Origin: Maribacter sp044594925
Lineage (GTDB): Bacteria; Bacteroidota; Bacteroidia; Flavobacteriales; Flavobacteriaceae
Length of the DNA: 64,000 nt
Direction of reading: 5' to 3'
NCBI RefSeq assembly: GCF_044594925.1
Contig: NZ_CP138991.1
Location: 992,001-1,056,000, forward strand
The translations under genes and the position numbers were made by a program. Under the pieces are notes generated by a model. The model saw only the letters and a list, made by a program, of their open reading frames with translations. It made no database searches and was not told the DNA's origin. This document shows, piece by piece, positions 9,821 to 18,118 of the stretch (position 1 is the first letter of the stretch; the number at the start of each line of letters is the position of its first letter).

Positions 9821-9878
9821 ACTGCCTCTGGGTATGATTTCCTTTGGCGGTGCCACTAAAAACATAAAACGTTTGAAA

Positions 9879-10910
9879 ATGAATATTTGCTTTTTAATGT
9901 ATCCTTGGGAGGAAATAGACCCAGAGAACGATACCAGTTTGGCGCTAATCCATGAGTGTGTAAAACGAAAACATGGTGTTGCGCTATGTTCCCCTGCAAA
10001 TCTTACCATCAGGAACAGTGTAACGAACGCTTTTTGTACAGTGCTAAACCGTATGGACAAAGTTTCAGCGAGTTTAAAATCGTTTTACAAACAGGCGACC
10101 TTACGGGAAGAAATGTTGCCCTTGGCAGGGTTTGATGTGATTTTTATGCGAGCCAATCCGCCATTAGACCCTATTATGCTTAATTTCTTGGATTCGGTGA
10201 AAGACGATGTGTTCATCGTGAATTCCTTACAAGGAATAAGGGAAGCGAACAACAAGCTATATACTGCGGCCTTTGGCGATTCTCATAGCAATATCATTCC
10301 GACTACACACGTATCTAAAAATAAAAACTATCTAATTCAACAGATTAAGGAGGCTAAGGCCGATAAGATGATATTAAAACCACTAAACGGTTTTGGTGGT
10401 TCTGGTGTTATATTAATAGAAAAGTCGGCCATGAGCAGTATCAAGTCGCTATTGGATTTTTATATCACTAACCCCGATGGTACGTCTAACTATGTCATTC
10501 TTCAAGAATATATTGAAGGAGCGGACCAAGGAGATGTACGCGTATTAATCTTGAACGGAGAAGTTATCGGGGCCATGAAAAGAGTTCCGGGAACTGATGA
10601 CCACCGTTCTAACGTTTCTGCAGGCGGTACCGTGGCAAAACACAGCTTAACAAAGCAAGAAAAAGCGCTTTGTAAGCAAATTGGACCCAAATTGGTAAAA
10701 GACGGACTCTACTTTGTTGGCATTGACGTTATTGGAGGAAAGTTGGTGGAAGTAAATGTAATGTCTCCCGGTGGAGTAACCTACATGAACAAGGTCTATA
10801 AGACCAAGATACAGGTTAAAGTTATCGACTTTGTGGAGAGCAAGGTCATTGATAAGCTAAAGGCTTTCGATAGACGGTCTCGTTTGCGTAATGAGGTGGA
10901 AAATGCATAA
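9879..10910 (+). CDS. Glutathione synthetase-like ATP-grasp ligase
   Basis: This 343-aa protein is read from ATG 9879, because family homology starts at 'MNICFLMYPWEE'; an in-frame ATG at 9834 would add 15 unconserved residues. The N-terminal substrate domain is followed by an ATP-grasp fold with the glycine-rich loop 'FGGSGV', the strand 'LQEYIEG..QGDVRVLIL' and the metal-binding end 'EVNVMSPGGV', similar to GshB. It should join a carboxylate to an amine using ATP. No gamma-glutamylcysteine synthetase is nearby, so true glutathione synthesis is uncertain. It is the first gene of a conserved trio with an N-formylglutamate amidohydrolase-like protein and a QEGLA peptidase, the next gene overlapping its end. 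Confidence 0.82.
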   Translation: MNICFLMYPWEEIDPENDTSLALIHECVKRKHGVALCSPANLTIRNSVTNAFCTVLNRMDKVSASLKSFYKQATLREEMLPLAGFDVIFMRANPPLDPIMLNFLDSVKDDVFIVNSLQGIREANNKLYTAAFGDSHSNIIPTTHVSKNKNYLIQQIKEAKADKMILKPLNGFGGSGVILIEKSAMSSIKSLLDFYITNPDGTSNYVILQEYIEGADQGDVRVLILNGEVIGAMKRVPGTDDHRSNVSAGGTVAKHSLTKQEKALCKQIGPKLVKDGLYFVGIDVIGGKLVEVNVMSPGGVTYMNKVYKTKIQVKVIDFVESKVIDKLKAFDRRSRLRNEVENA

Positions 10911-11730
10911 ATTTTCCATTCCTGATATTATTTCCAATATAAAAGCCGAAAAAACATTTGAAGCGGTATCGGCAGATTATTCCTTTACCATTAAGATTGA
11001 TAACTATGCTCCTTATATCTGTGGAGCAGTGCATGACGGTCATCAATTTAGAAAAAGTCTTTGGGAGAATTGCTTACATACGGCGTATGATCGCTGGTAT
11101 GAAGAAGACCCTTGTACCAAGGAGATGGTACAATCGCACCCTATTGTAATTGCTGGTCGTGATAGTAGATTTGAGTACGATTTAAATAGAGCTCCTGAAA
11201 CTGCGATATACGAAGATGCCTGGGGTAAAAATCTTTGGAAATCGCCACTGACGTCGCAAGAGCGAGAAGAGAGCCTGGCCAAGCACGATAATTTCTATAA
11301 AGTCGTACATGCTTTAATCCAAAAAATTGAAACCTTATACGGAAAAACTATTGTTTTTGATATGCATAGTTACAATTGGAAGCGATGGGATAGGGAAGTA
11401 CCTACTTGGAATTTAGGTACCTCCAATATTGATAACGATAGGTTTGGAAGTCTAGCGTCTGCTTGGAGTAAGCGTTTAGAAACGATGAATCTACCGAACG
11501 GTATAAAATCTACCTCTAAAATCAATGACACCTTTCAAGGTAACGGTTACTTTCTCAAGTACATTACACAAAATTTCAAGAATACCTTAGTTCTGGCTAC
11601 AGAAATCGCAAAAGTGTACTGTGACGAATATGAAGGCACACTATATCCAGAAGTCGTTCGTTCTGTGGAGGTACAGTTAAAAGAATTAATACCTTTACAA
11701 CTGAAAGAATTTCAGGATAACATCACATGA
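10903..11730 (+). CDS. N-formylglutamate amidohydrolase-like protein
   Basis: This 275-aa protein is read from ATG 10903 ('MHKFSIPDII'); ATG 10891, four codons upstream, is an alternative. Both overlap the end of the ATP-grasp gene. Family blocks include 'GAVHDGHQF', 'IVIAGRDSRFEYDLNR', 'VFDMHSYNWKR' and the C-terminal 'LATEIAKVYCDEYEG', carrying the presumed metal ligands and substrate Arg. HutG-type enzymes cut N-formylglutamate to formate and glutamate in histidine breakdown, but no hut genes are near. In this trio the substrate is more likely an N-acyl or amide product related to the neighbouring ligase (inference). It overlaps the next gene by 4 bases (ATGA), indicating translational coupling. 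Confidence 0.82.
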   Translation: MHKFSIPDIISNIKAEKTFEAVSADYSFTIKIDNYAPYICGAVHDGHQFRKSLWENCLHTAYDRWYEEDPCTKEMVQSHPIVIAGRDSRFEYDLNRAPETAIYEDAWGKNLWKSPLTSQEREESLAKHDNFYKVVHALIQKIETLYGKTIVFDMHSYNWKRWDREVPTWNLGTSNIDNDRFGSLASAWSKRLETMNLPNGIKSTSKINDTFQGNGYFLKYITQNFKNTLVLATEIAKVYCDEYEGTLYPEVVRSVEVQLKELIPLQLKEFQDNIT

Positions 11731-12899
11731 TAGAAGAGAAACAACAGCTTACATTGCAGGAGGAATATGCTGACCTCTTTGAGATAGATGCTAATCTTGA
11801 CCGCTTGGTAAAAAAGATTGAGCTCCTGAGCTATGTAAACCCCTTGAACATTGAAAAGGCAAAGAACCAGTTCTTTACCTCAAAATATACGGAAGACCCC
11901 GTTTTTAGATATCCTAAGTTAAAATTTGAGGCCTATAAATTACACCGGCTTTTCTTTTCTCAGCGTTTGGAGCGAATTACAGATGAACGGATACGTAAAG
12001 TATATCAAGATATTATCTATTACTACTCCAACATGGTTCAATGTATTGAAACCATTGGTCAGGATAAGCGATTTTACTACAATTCATTACGGGTATACGG
12101 GTCGCCAACGGAGAAAGATGTGCAAAATGCCCAATTTATACTACATTTTGCCAATGAGCCAGAGTCTTCAGATATGGATAAGGTGCATACCGCAGAGGAG
12201 GCGAAAGCATATTTCGAAAAATTTTCGGAGCAGTACGATTTTCCATTGAACATTAAGTTTGCCACTCATATTGCGGCAGACGCAATGGTCAGTAATGCAT
12301 CGCAATCCTTATTGATAAAGCGAAATACGAAATTCAGCAAGAACCAATTGCTTACACTGGCCAACCACGAAATAGGAGTACACTTGGTAACCACCTATAA
12401 CGGCATGCATCAACCTTTAAAGATATTTTCTAACGGTCTCCCAAAGAATGTAGAAACTCAAGAAGGTTTGGCCGTATTTAGTGAATACATGAGTGGCGCG
12501 TTAACCTTGAAGCGATTAAAAGAACTGGCCTATCGTGTGCTGGCCTCGGATAGTTTGATCAAAGGGTATAGCTTTTCAGATACCTTCGATTTAATTCACA
12601 ATCAGTACAAACTCAATAGAAACGACGCTTTCTCCATTACACTTCGTGCGCATAGGGGCGGGGGGTTTACCAAAGACCGCTTGTATCTCAGTGGATTAAA
12701 GAAAATTTATAAGCGTTATTTAAAAGAGAGGAGTATGGATTCGCTTCTAGCAGGAAAAGTTTCCCTGGACTATGAACCAGAGATTAAGCACCTGCTGGAT
12801 TTAGGTCTTGCGCAGAAAAATAAGTTTAAGAATTTAGCGTATCAGCAGAATAACAATACCAATAAAACCTTGGATTTTATACTGAACAACCTAAAGTAG
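11727..12899 (+). CDS. QEGLA-motif metallopeptidase-like protein (DUF1704/TIGR02421)
   Basis: This 390-aa protein has the hallmark 'QEGLAVFSEY' (E246) and the zinc motif HEIGVH (H214, E215, H219), 33 positions before the Glu. The bacterial family was named 'flavohemoglobin expression-modulating QEGLA motif protein'. Its eukaryotic relatives (MATCAP) are tubulin carboxypeptidases, so a zinc carboxypeptidase-type activity is plausible. Third gene of the trio and coupled to the amidohydrolase by ATGA. A reading in which the ligase makes, and the two hydrolases trim, a small peptide or amide is inference. Only 4 bases separate its stop from the convergent AsmA-like gene. Confidence 0.85.
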   Translation: MIEEKQQLTLQEEYADLFEIDANLDRLVKKIELLSYVNPLNIEKAKNQFFTSKYTEDPVFRYPKLKFEAYKLHRLFFSQRLERITDERIRKVYQDIIYYYSNMVQCIETIGQDKRFYYNSLRVYGSPTEKDVQNAQFILHFANEPESSDMDKVHTAEEAKAYFEKFSEQYDFPLNIKFATHIAADAMVSNASQSLLIKRNTKFSKNQLLTLANHEIGVHLVTTYNGMHQPLKIFSNGLPKNVETQEGLAVFSEYMSGALTLKRLKELAYRVLASDSLIKGYSFSDTFDLIHNQYKLNRNDAFSITLRAHRGGGFTKDRLYLSGLKKIYKRYLKERSMDSLLAGKVSLDYEPEIKHLLDLGLAQKNKFKNLAYQQNNNTNKTLDFILNNLK

Positions 12900-12905
12900 G
12901 TTTTT
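12888..12905 (+). terminator. Weak terminator-like hairpin between convergent genes
   Basis: AACCT (12888-12892), loop AAAGT, AGGTT (12898-12902) followed by T residues spans the stop codon of the QEGLA gene. The stem is only 5 bp, so this is a weak call. Confidence 0.35.
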
Positions 12906-14073
12906 ATTCCTCCTTTTCGCTTTCTTTTTTCTTGGCCTCCCTTTTTTCTTTACGTTCCTGTTTAATGTCCTTTTTCTCTTGGGCTTTATCTGCTTCCTTG
13001 GCGGCGTCTTCAAAATCAATATCATCATCAACAACACCTTTAAAGGCTTGTATCCAGGCATTTTTAAAGATTCCGGTAATGGTAGGCCAAATTTTAGGCC
13101 CAACATTATTCAAATCACCCTCAATTGGCACTTTAGTGGCCAAGGTGTTGTTTTTTTGATTCTTAAGTAAGAATTTAAAGAAGCCCACAAAACCTTCCCA
13201 TAGGGTCCCTAAAAAGCCGTCTTCCTTACCAATCAACTTACTATCCTTGATGATTGGCTTTAAGGACCCTTTCAGAAAACCGTCGGCAATTGCGATTTCC
13301 CCAAAAACCTCGAACGTACCGCTATCAAAATCTATTTTTGCATAATGTTGGGTAAAATCATTGAGTGCTGTGACATTGGCCTCAGTGATAGAAACGGCAA
13401 TGTCCATATCGGGTATTTCCTTTACAATATTCATTTTTCCGTCCAATTTCATATTTCCATTACCTATGGAAACGGCCGTAGCATGTACTTCTGAGGGTAG
13501 CGTACGCTTTTGGAGCACTACGTTTCGAAGGTTGGATGCCCTAAGTTGTATCTGCTTTAAGTTTAAATCGATATTTGGGTCGGCCTGAAGTTCTACAAAA
13601 GCGGCCGTACCATCTATAATTTCTAAATTGTTGATATCAATGGGAACAAGGTCGGTAAGTGCTTTGGACCAATCTTCCACCTCGGGTTCTTTACCGTCGC
13701 CTTGTTGATCTTCGAAGACGTAGATGAACTTGGGTTGTGTCATTGTAATTTCACTCACAATCCTGCCGTCTAAAAGGGCGTTCCATTCTATAGAGATGTC
13801 CGTTTTCTTGAAATCCAGAAAAGGTACATTAGACGAGGCCTCTACCTTGTTGAGATACAATCCGTGTATGACATAAGCACCACGCCACAAAGCAAGGTCG
13901 ATGTCTTCTACCTGCCCATAATATCCCGGGATATCCGCAAGTACTCCATTCACGTATTTTTTAACCATATAGGGAAGTAGTAGACGTAAGGCTATAAAGA
14001 AAACGATGATACTTACTGGAATTAGGTATCGTTTCTTCTTATAAACTTTTTTCTTTCTAGTCGCTGAGGTCAT
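12904..14073 (-). CDS. AsmA-like/DUF748 envelope protein
   Basis: This 389-aa protein has a basic N terminus and one membrane anchor ('YLIPVSIIVFFIALRLLLPYMV', quoted in part). A long beta-rich region resembling DUF748/AsmA follows: 'LYLNKVEASSNVPFLDFKKTDISIEWNALLDGRIVSEI' is the typical block. The C terminus (~350-389) is a very charged K/E coiled stretch. Proteins of this type are inner-membrane-anchored and extend into the periplasm; several AsmA relatives take part in lipid transfer to the outer membrane, which is only a family-level suggestion here. It forms a single-gene unit. Confidence 0.7.
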   Translation of the reverse strand: MTSATRKKKVYKKKRYLIPVSIIVFFIALRLLLPYMVKKYVNGVLADIPGYYGQVEDIDLALWRGAYVIHGLYLNKVEASSNVPFLDFKKTDISIEWNALLDGRIVSEITMTQPKFIYVFEDQQGDGKEPEVEDWSKALTDLVPIDINNLEIIDGTAAFVELQADPNIDLNLKQIQLRASNLRNVVLQKRTLPSEVHATAVSIGNGNMKLDGKMNIVKEIPDMDIAVSITEANVTALNDFTQHYAKIDFDSGTFEVFGEIAIADGFLKGSLKPIIKDSKLIGKEDGFLGTLWEGFVGFFKFLLKNQKNNTLATKVPIEGDLNNVGPKIWPTITGIFKNAWIQAFKGVVDDDIDFEDAAKEADKAQEKKDIKQERKEKREAKKKESEKEE

Positions 14074-14170
14074 AATATATAAATGTGCTGTAAAGATTTA
14101 ATTTTTAGCTATATCAGCTTGGTTCAAATGAGATATTTAAGACCTCATACCATTTAAAAAAGCACTATAA

Positions 14171-14182
14171 ATCGTATATGAT
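14171..14182. repeat. Palindrome variant ATCGTATATGAT
   Basis: One base differs from the perfect palindrome found at 14337, 14788, 23464 and 30939. It is intergenic, between the AsmA-like and DCC genes, and flanked by AA and TTAA. Confidence 0.6.
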
Positions 14183-14249
14183 TTAATTTTAAAGATAAGG
14201 AACAGTATATATTGAGAATTTGCCCGAACAACGTAATAAGAGAGTGGAT

Positions 14250-14654
14250 TTATAAAAATTTGGACTGAAGCTCCGGTGTAGGAATCATGCAAGTGTCCTT
14301 TTTTCCGAACCAAGCATAGCGGTAGCGAGCGATTAAATCGTATACGATATTTCGTAAACCACTAGGAATCAAGTATAATATTCTAGATAGACTTCCAAAG
14401 CCATTGAGGTCGCTTCCAATTTGTAAAGCAGCGTCCGATTTAATGTAATACGCTACTCCAGGTTCTATTAAAACAACGGAATCAATGCTGTTGGAATCAA
14501 TTCCTCGTTCGTATACCAACTTTTTACCAATTTCACTCTGTAAGGAAGCATAGCGAAAAGTATCTTTGTTATCACGCTTAATTACAAACTGAATAAAGCC
14601 ATTACAAAGATTGCAAACGCCGTCAAAAAGTATAATTTTCTTGTTTTCTTCCAC
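14250..14654 (-). CDS. DCC-family thiol-disulfide oxidoreductase (DUF393)
   Basis: This 134-aa protein starts with the family hallmark 'LFDGVCNLCNGFIQFVIKRD', containing the DxxCxxC motif (D11, C14, C17). It continues with 'FRYASLQSE' and a C-terminal 'YDLIARYRYAWFGK', both typical. The family is thioredoxin-like and predicted to perform thiol-disulfide exchange; no specific partner is known. The promoter -7 box ends only 4 bases before the start codon, so the transcript may have little or no leader, or initiation may be further downstream. A copy of the 12-bp palindrome lies inside the gene (codons for N-I-V-Y-D-L). Confidence 0.85.
   Translation of the reverse strand: MEENKKIILFDGVCNLCNGFIQFVIKRDNKDTFRYASLQSEIGKKLVYERGIDSNSIDSVVLIEPGVAYYIKSDAALQIGSDLNGFGSLSRILYLIPSGLRNIVYDLIARYRYAWFGKKDTCMIPTPELQSKFL
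14337..14348. repeat. 12-bp palindrome ATCGTATACGAT (copy 1)
   Basis: A perfect palindrome inside the DCC gene. It shares the extended context AAATCGTATACGATAT with copy 2. Confidence 0.8.
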
Positions 14655-14658
14655 AGAA

Positions 14659-14666
14659 CAAAGATA
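14659..14666 (-). promoter_or_regulatory. -7 promoter element TATCTTTG
   Basis: The minus strand reads TATCTTTG immediately before the DCC start codon, matching TAnnTTTG. Transcription would then start at or very near the ATG. Confidence 0.45.
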
Positions 14667-14787
14667 GGTCAGGTGAGGTGCAACACCTAAATTTTATAAT
14701 GGATTTAAGAAAATGGTTGAAAGGTATCTACATACAAGGAATGAATTACGGTTTAATCCTAATATAGTTCTCGTCTCACACCTAAAA

Positions 14788-14799
14788 ATCGTATACGAT
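14788..14799. repeat. 12-bp palindrome ATCGTATACGAT (copy 2)
   Basis: A perfect copy in the intergenic space between mutS2 and the DCC gene, same 16-base context as copy 1. Confidence 0.8.
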
Positions 14800-14836
14800 A
14801 TAATACAACTACTTGATAATCAAATCTCTTAACTCA

Positions 14837-17008
14837 TTATTTGTTACGTTCCACTAATTCTAATTGCCCCACACTCACATTGGTGGTAAACATCCCGTAG
14901 TTCACGGTCGCTTTTCCCTTTTCGAGTTTGTCAATACTACCAACCGCCTTACCATCGTGCATACGAACGCGATCTCCTATTTTAAAAACAGGTCTTGGTT
15001 TGTTTTTTTCCTTGAAGATGGCCTTTTTCTTTGCCACCTTCTTTTTCTCTCGAATAACCTTTACTTCTTTCTGGACTTCTTGGGCTACTTGAACCTTTTT
15101 AGAACGGTCTGCTTTTGCTTGTTTGGCAGTCTTCTTTTTACGCTTGCTGTTTTCGGTCTCCACAATTCGTAGGAGTTCCGAAACCAAAGGACGCTTCTTT
15201 TTATCCTGAAAATACTTATCAGCCGCAGTATTTACTTTGTTACCCAACTGAATCATCCGTTGGTCATGGTCGTATAGCTCTTGGTAGTTTTCTAACTTGG
15301 ATTTTACTTTTGCGTTCAGTTTTTCTAATCGCGCCGCCTCTTCTCTCGCCTTGGATTCCTCTTCTTGCAATCGAGAACCTGTTTGCGCCATTTTGCTGCG
15401 CTCTTTCTGTAATTTGGCGATAGTGGCATCAAAACGAACCTTCCCACGCTCTATCTTTTTCTTGGCCTTGTTAATAAGCGAGTAGGGGATACCGTTTTTC
15501 TGTGCGACCTCAAAGGTGAAGGAACTACCGGCCTGACCCAATATTAATTGAAACGTAGGTTCTAAGGTCTTCCCGTCAAAAAGCATGTTCGCATTGCTAA
15601 TATGCGGAAGTTCGTTCGCTAAAGCCTTTAAGTTGGCGTAGTGGGTGGTAATTACACCGTAGGAACCACGCTCATAGAAAACCTCTAGGAATGCTTCGGC
15701 CAAGGCACCTCCCAATTCCGGGTCACTTCCCGTTCCAAACTCATCAATAAGAAAAAGTGTTCGGTTGTTGCAGCGTTTTAAAAATTGGTTCATGTTCTTT
15801 AAACGGTAACTGTACGTACTTAAATGATTTTCGATGGATTGGTTGTCTCCGATATCTGTTAGAATCTTATCGAAAAAGCAAACCTCGCTACGCTCGTGTA
15901 CCGGAATTAATAAACCGCTCTGCACCATCACCTGAAGTAGTCCAATGGTCTTTAACGTAATACTTTTTCCACCTGCATTGGGTCCGGAAATAACGATAAT
16001 ACGGTTTTCTTCATGCAGTTCAATCGTCTGCGGAAAGGTCTTTTCGTTTTTACGTTTGTTGCTTAAAAACAGTAGCGGGTGATACGCATCCCGCAGATAC
16101 AATCTGTTATCCTCGTTAACATTTGGCAGTATAGCATTGATATCCTGGGCGTGCTTGGCTTTCGCCGCAGTAACGTCAATGTGACTTAAATAATCTTGAT
16201 AATCGCTTAAAAGGCCTCTAAATGGTCTTATTTGATACGTAAGCTGATTCAAAATACGTTGGATTTCCTCTTTTTCCTCAAACTCCAGATTGTTTAGTTC
16301 CCTGCTATATTTCAAAGCGGCCTCTGGCTCTATATAAACAATGCTTCCCGTTTTAGAGGTACCCATGACGGCACCCTTGATTTTCTTACGGTACATGGCC
16401 TTGACGGCCAAAACACGTCTGTTTTCTACGACCGACTCCCTAATGTCGTCCAAATAGTCCGATGATTGGTAGGTAGCCAGTGCACTTCCAAAGCTTTGGC
16501 TTATTTTACCACGTACGTGGTTCATTTGCCGTCTTACGCTCAGTAAAGTGTCGGAGGCGTTGTCCTTAATCTCTCCAAAACGGTCAATAACCGCATTGAT
16601 GAGTAGGGGAATCTCGGTATTGCTTTCTAAGGCTGCCGCGGAATCATTTAATAAAGGATAGTATTCCTTAAATTTTTTGAAGAATTTTTGATGCGTAACT
16701 ACGGTATTGCACAAACTGGCAATACGCCGAAAACCCAATAGCTCCAAGGTCGTATTTTCAATCTTTAGCAGTTTTAAATCGTTACTAATACTATCAAAAC
16801 CATGGTTGGGGATGCGGTTTTCGCTGATAAAAGAACTTAGATATTCCGATGTTTTTCCTAGTGCAACAATTATTTCTTCTTTGGTGGACAAGGGCTGTAT
16901 TTCCATAGCGGTCTCCTTGCCCAATTCTGTATTGCAACGGGAAGCCACCTGTTGCAAAACCGTAGGAAATTCTAAGTCTTGAAGCGTTTTGGAATGTATG
17001 TTAGCCAC
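14837..17008 (-). CDS. mutS2: MutS2-type ATPase lacking the Smr nuclease domain
   Basis: This 723-aa protein has MutS core and lever helices in the N-terminal half, then a Walker A 'GPNAGGKS' (about 342-349), a Walker B region 'LFLIDEFGTGSDPELGGAL' and the ABC-type 'ITTHYANLKALANE'. A long coiled coil (~520-640) and a KOW-like C-terminal segment 'FKIGDRVRMHDGKAVGSI' follow. MutS2 normally continues into an ~80-residue Smr endonuclease domain; here the protein ends at 'VGQLELVERNK', and no Smr 'DLHG' block is seen. MutS2 proteins act on branched DNA or on collided ribosomes. Loss of Smr suggests a non-nucleolytic or partner-dependent role. A promoter -7 box lies 20 bases upstream. Confidence 0.88.
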   Translation of the reverse strand: MANIHSKTLQDLEFPTVLQQVASRCNTELGKETAMEIQPLSTKEEIIVALGKTSEYLSSFISENRIPNHGFDSISNDLKLLKIENTTLELLGFRRIASLCNTVVTHQKFFKKFKEYYPLLNDSAAALESNTEIPLLINAVIDRFGEIKDNASDTLLSVRRQMNHVRGKISQSFGSALATYQSSDYLDDIRESVVENRRVLAVKAMYRKKIKGAVMGTSKTGSIVYIEPEAALKYSRELNNLEFEEKEEIQRILNQLTYQIRPFRGLLSDYQDYLSHIDVTAAKAKHAQDINAILPNVNEDNRLYLRDAYHPLLFLSNKRKNEKTFPQTIELHEENRIIVISGPNAGGKSITLKTIGLLQVMVQSGLLIPVHERSEVCFFDKILTDIGDNQSIENHLSTYSYRLKNMNQFLKRCNNRTLFLIDEFGTGSDPELGGALAEAFLEVFYERGSYGVITTHYANLKALANELPHISNANMLFDGKTLEPTFQLILGQAGSSFTFEVAQKNGIPYSLINKAKKKIERGKVRFDATIAKLQKERSKMAQTGSRLQEEESKAREEAARLEKLNAKVKSKLENYQELYDHDQRMIQLGNKVNTAADKYFQDKKKRPLVSELLRIVETENSKRKKKTAKQAKADRSKKVQVAQEVQKEVKVIREKKKVAKKKAIFKEKNKPRPVFKIGDRVRMHDGKAVGSIDKLEKGKATVNYGMFTTNVSVGQLELVERNK

Positions 17009-17028
17009 TTTTATGTATTAAGGAGCGG

Positions 17029-17036
17029 CAAAGGTA
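17029..17036 (-). promoter_or_regulatory. -7 promoter element TACCTTTG of mutS2
   Basis: The minus strand reads TACCTTTGCCGCTCCT just upstream of the start, nearly identical to the element at 2756-2763 over 13 bases. Confidence 0.6.
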
Positions 17037-17268
17037 CGGATTGGGTCTGAGATTAGAAATTGGTTAGTTTTGTCGTCTACCAATATAAAGCTTTTGTATT
17101 GAGTTATTGGTAAGGGTTCTTCGATTTTTTAATGAAAAAATTAAATGCAACGAATTTTAAAACCGGACAATAGTCTAGCATTCTCTAGATCTAGCTAATA
17201 ATAGTCATTTTTATTTCAATATTCTGGTACGTCAATTTTTATTTTCTAAACTTGTGTTCATAATTATA

Positions 17269-17901
17269 TCAATCAAGATATATTGAAAATCCTGTAGAAA
17301 GATTAAGGCTGCGTGTTACATCGGTAATATCAGAAGCATTTTCTTCTCTTGCTTTAGTCAAAAAAGCAGACCAATTTAAGATTGTGTCAAAAGAAACTTT
17401 ACTTCCAAGTGGTATTGCGATGCCGGCGCCACCTCCAAATTGTAATAGATTTGATTTGAAAGTGCCATTACTAAAAGTACTTTCCGTTTTGAAAGAGCCA
17501 AAACCAGCAAATGCTTCTAAAAATGGTAAAACTTTCCCAGCCTTGAAATAATAACGCCAAAAATTATTAAAAGCAATGCGATTAGATTTATTCTCAAATT
17601 CAGTTTCGTCAATTGTTAAATCAGAGAAAGTCGTTGATTTAAAATTTGAATATTGGATATTAAAACCTACGACAAGGTTGTCAATTAAAAAATATCCAGC
17701 TTCTGGGGAGATTGAAAAGCCAAAATTTTTGAACCTTGGTTCTTCATTATCGTTTGATTTGATTTTTTGATTACTCTTTCCAAACGATATCGCTCCATCA
17801 AGCCCTAAATAAAAATTTCCTTTTTCAGTTTGAGAAAAAGAATCTGTAAGAAATAACAAGGCAAAGGTTATAGAAAGTAATAGTGCAAATGATTTGTTCA
17901 T
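17269..17901 (-). CDS. Outer-membrane beta-barrel protein
   Basis: This 210-aa protein has a Sec signal (MNKSFALLLSITFALLFLTD, cleavage near 'SFS'). The mature part shows amphipathic beta strands ('GNFYLGLDGAISFGKS', 'FGFSISPEAGYFLIDNLVVG', 'LLQFGGGAGIAIPLGSKVSF') and ends 'NLSTGFSIYLD'. It resembles small OmpX/PorT-like barrels; no enzymatic motif is seen. It stands alone, 217 bases downstream of the GH3 gene on the same strand. The first ~260 bases downstream (17009-17268) hold no recognisable gene. Confidence 0.7.
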   Translation of the reverse strand: MNKSFALLLSITFALLFLTDSFSQTEKGNFYLGLDGAISFGKSNQKIKSNDNEEPRFKNFGFSISPEAGYFLIDNLVVGFNIQYSNFKSTTFSDLTIDETEFENKSNRIAFNNFWRYYFKAGKVLPFLEAFAGFGSFKTESTFSNGTFKSNLLQFGGGAGIAIPLGSKVSFDTILNWSAFLTKAREENASDITDVTRSLNLSTGFSIYLD

Positions 17902-18060
17902 TTCTGAAAATTTAAAACGAATGCTAGTTTTTAGCTAAGTGAATTAACCGCTCAATTTATAAGCCTTGTGCTAAAGTAGCCTTTCCAAATTTTTATATCA
18001 AGTGGTTTGTGGTTTTAAGTTTACATAAGCTGTAAATCGTGATTATTACAAAACAAACTG

Positions 18061-18092
18061 GGCAACAACTAACTGCTTTGTTAATTGTTGCC
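18061..18092 (-). terminator. Terminator-like hairpin after the GH3 gene
   Basis: GGCAACAA (18061-18068) pairs perfectly with TTGTTGCC (18085-18092) around a 16-base loop, 26 bases past the glucosidase stop. A T-rich stretch follows on the minus strand, but the loop is long. Confidence 0.45.
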
Positions 18093-18118
18093 TAGTAATA
18101 GATAAAGCATTAAAGCTA

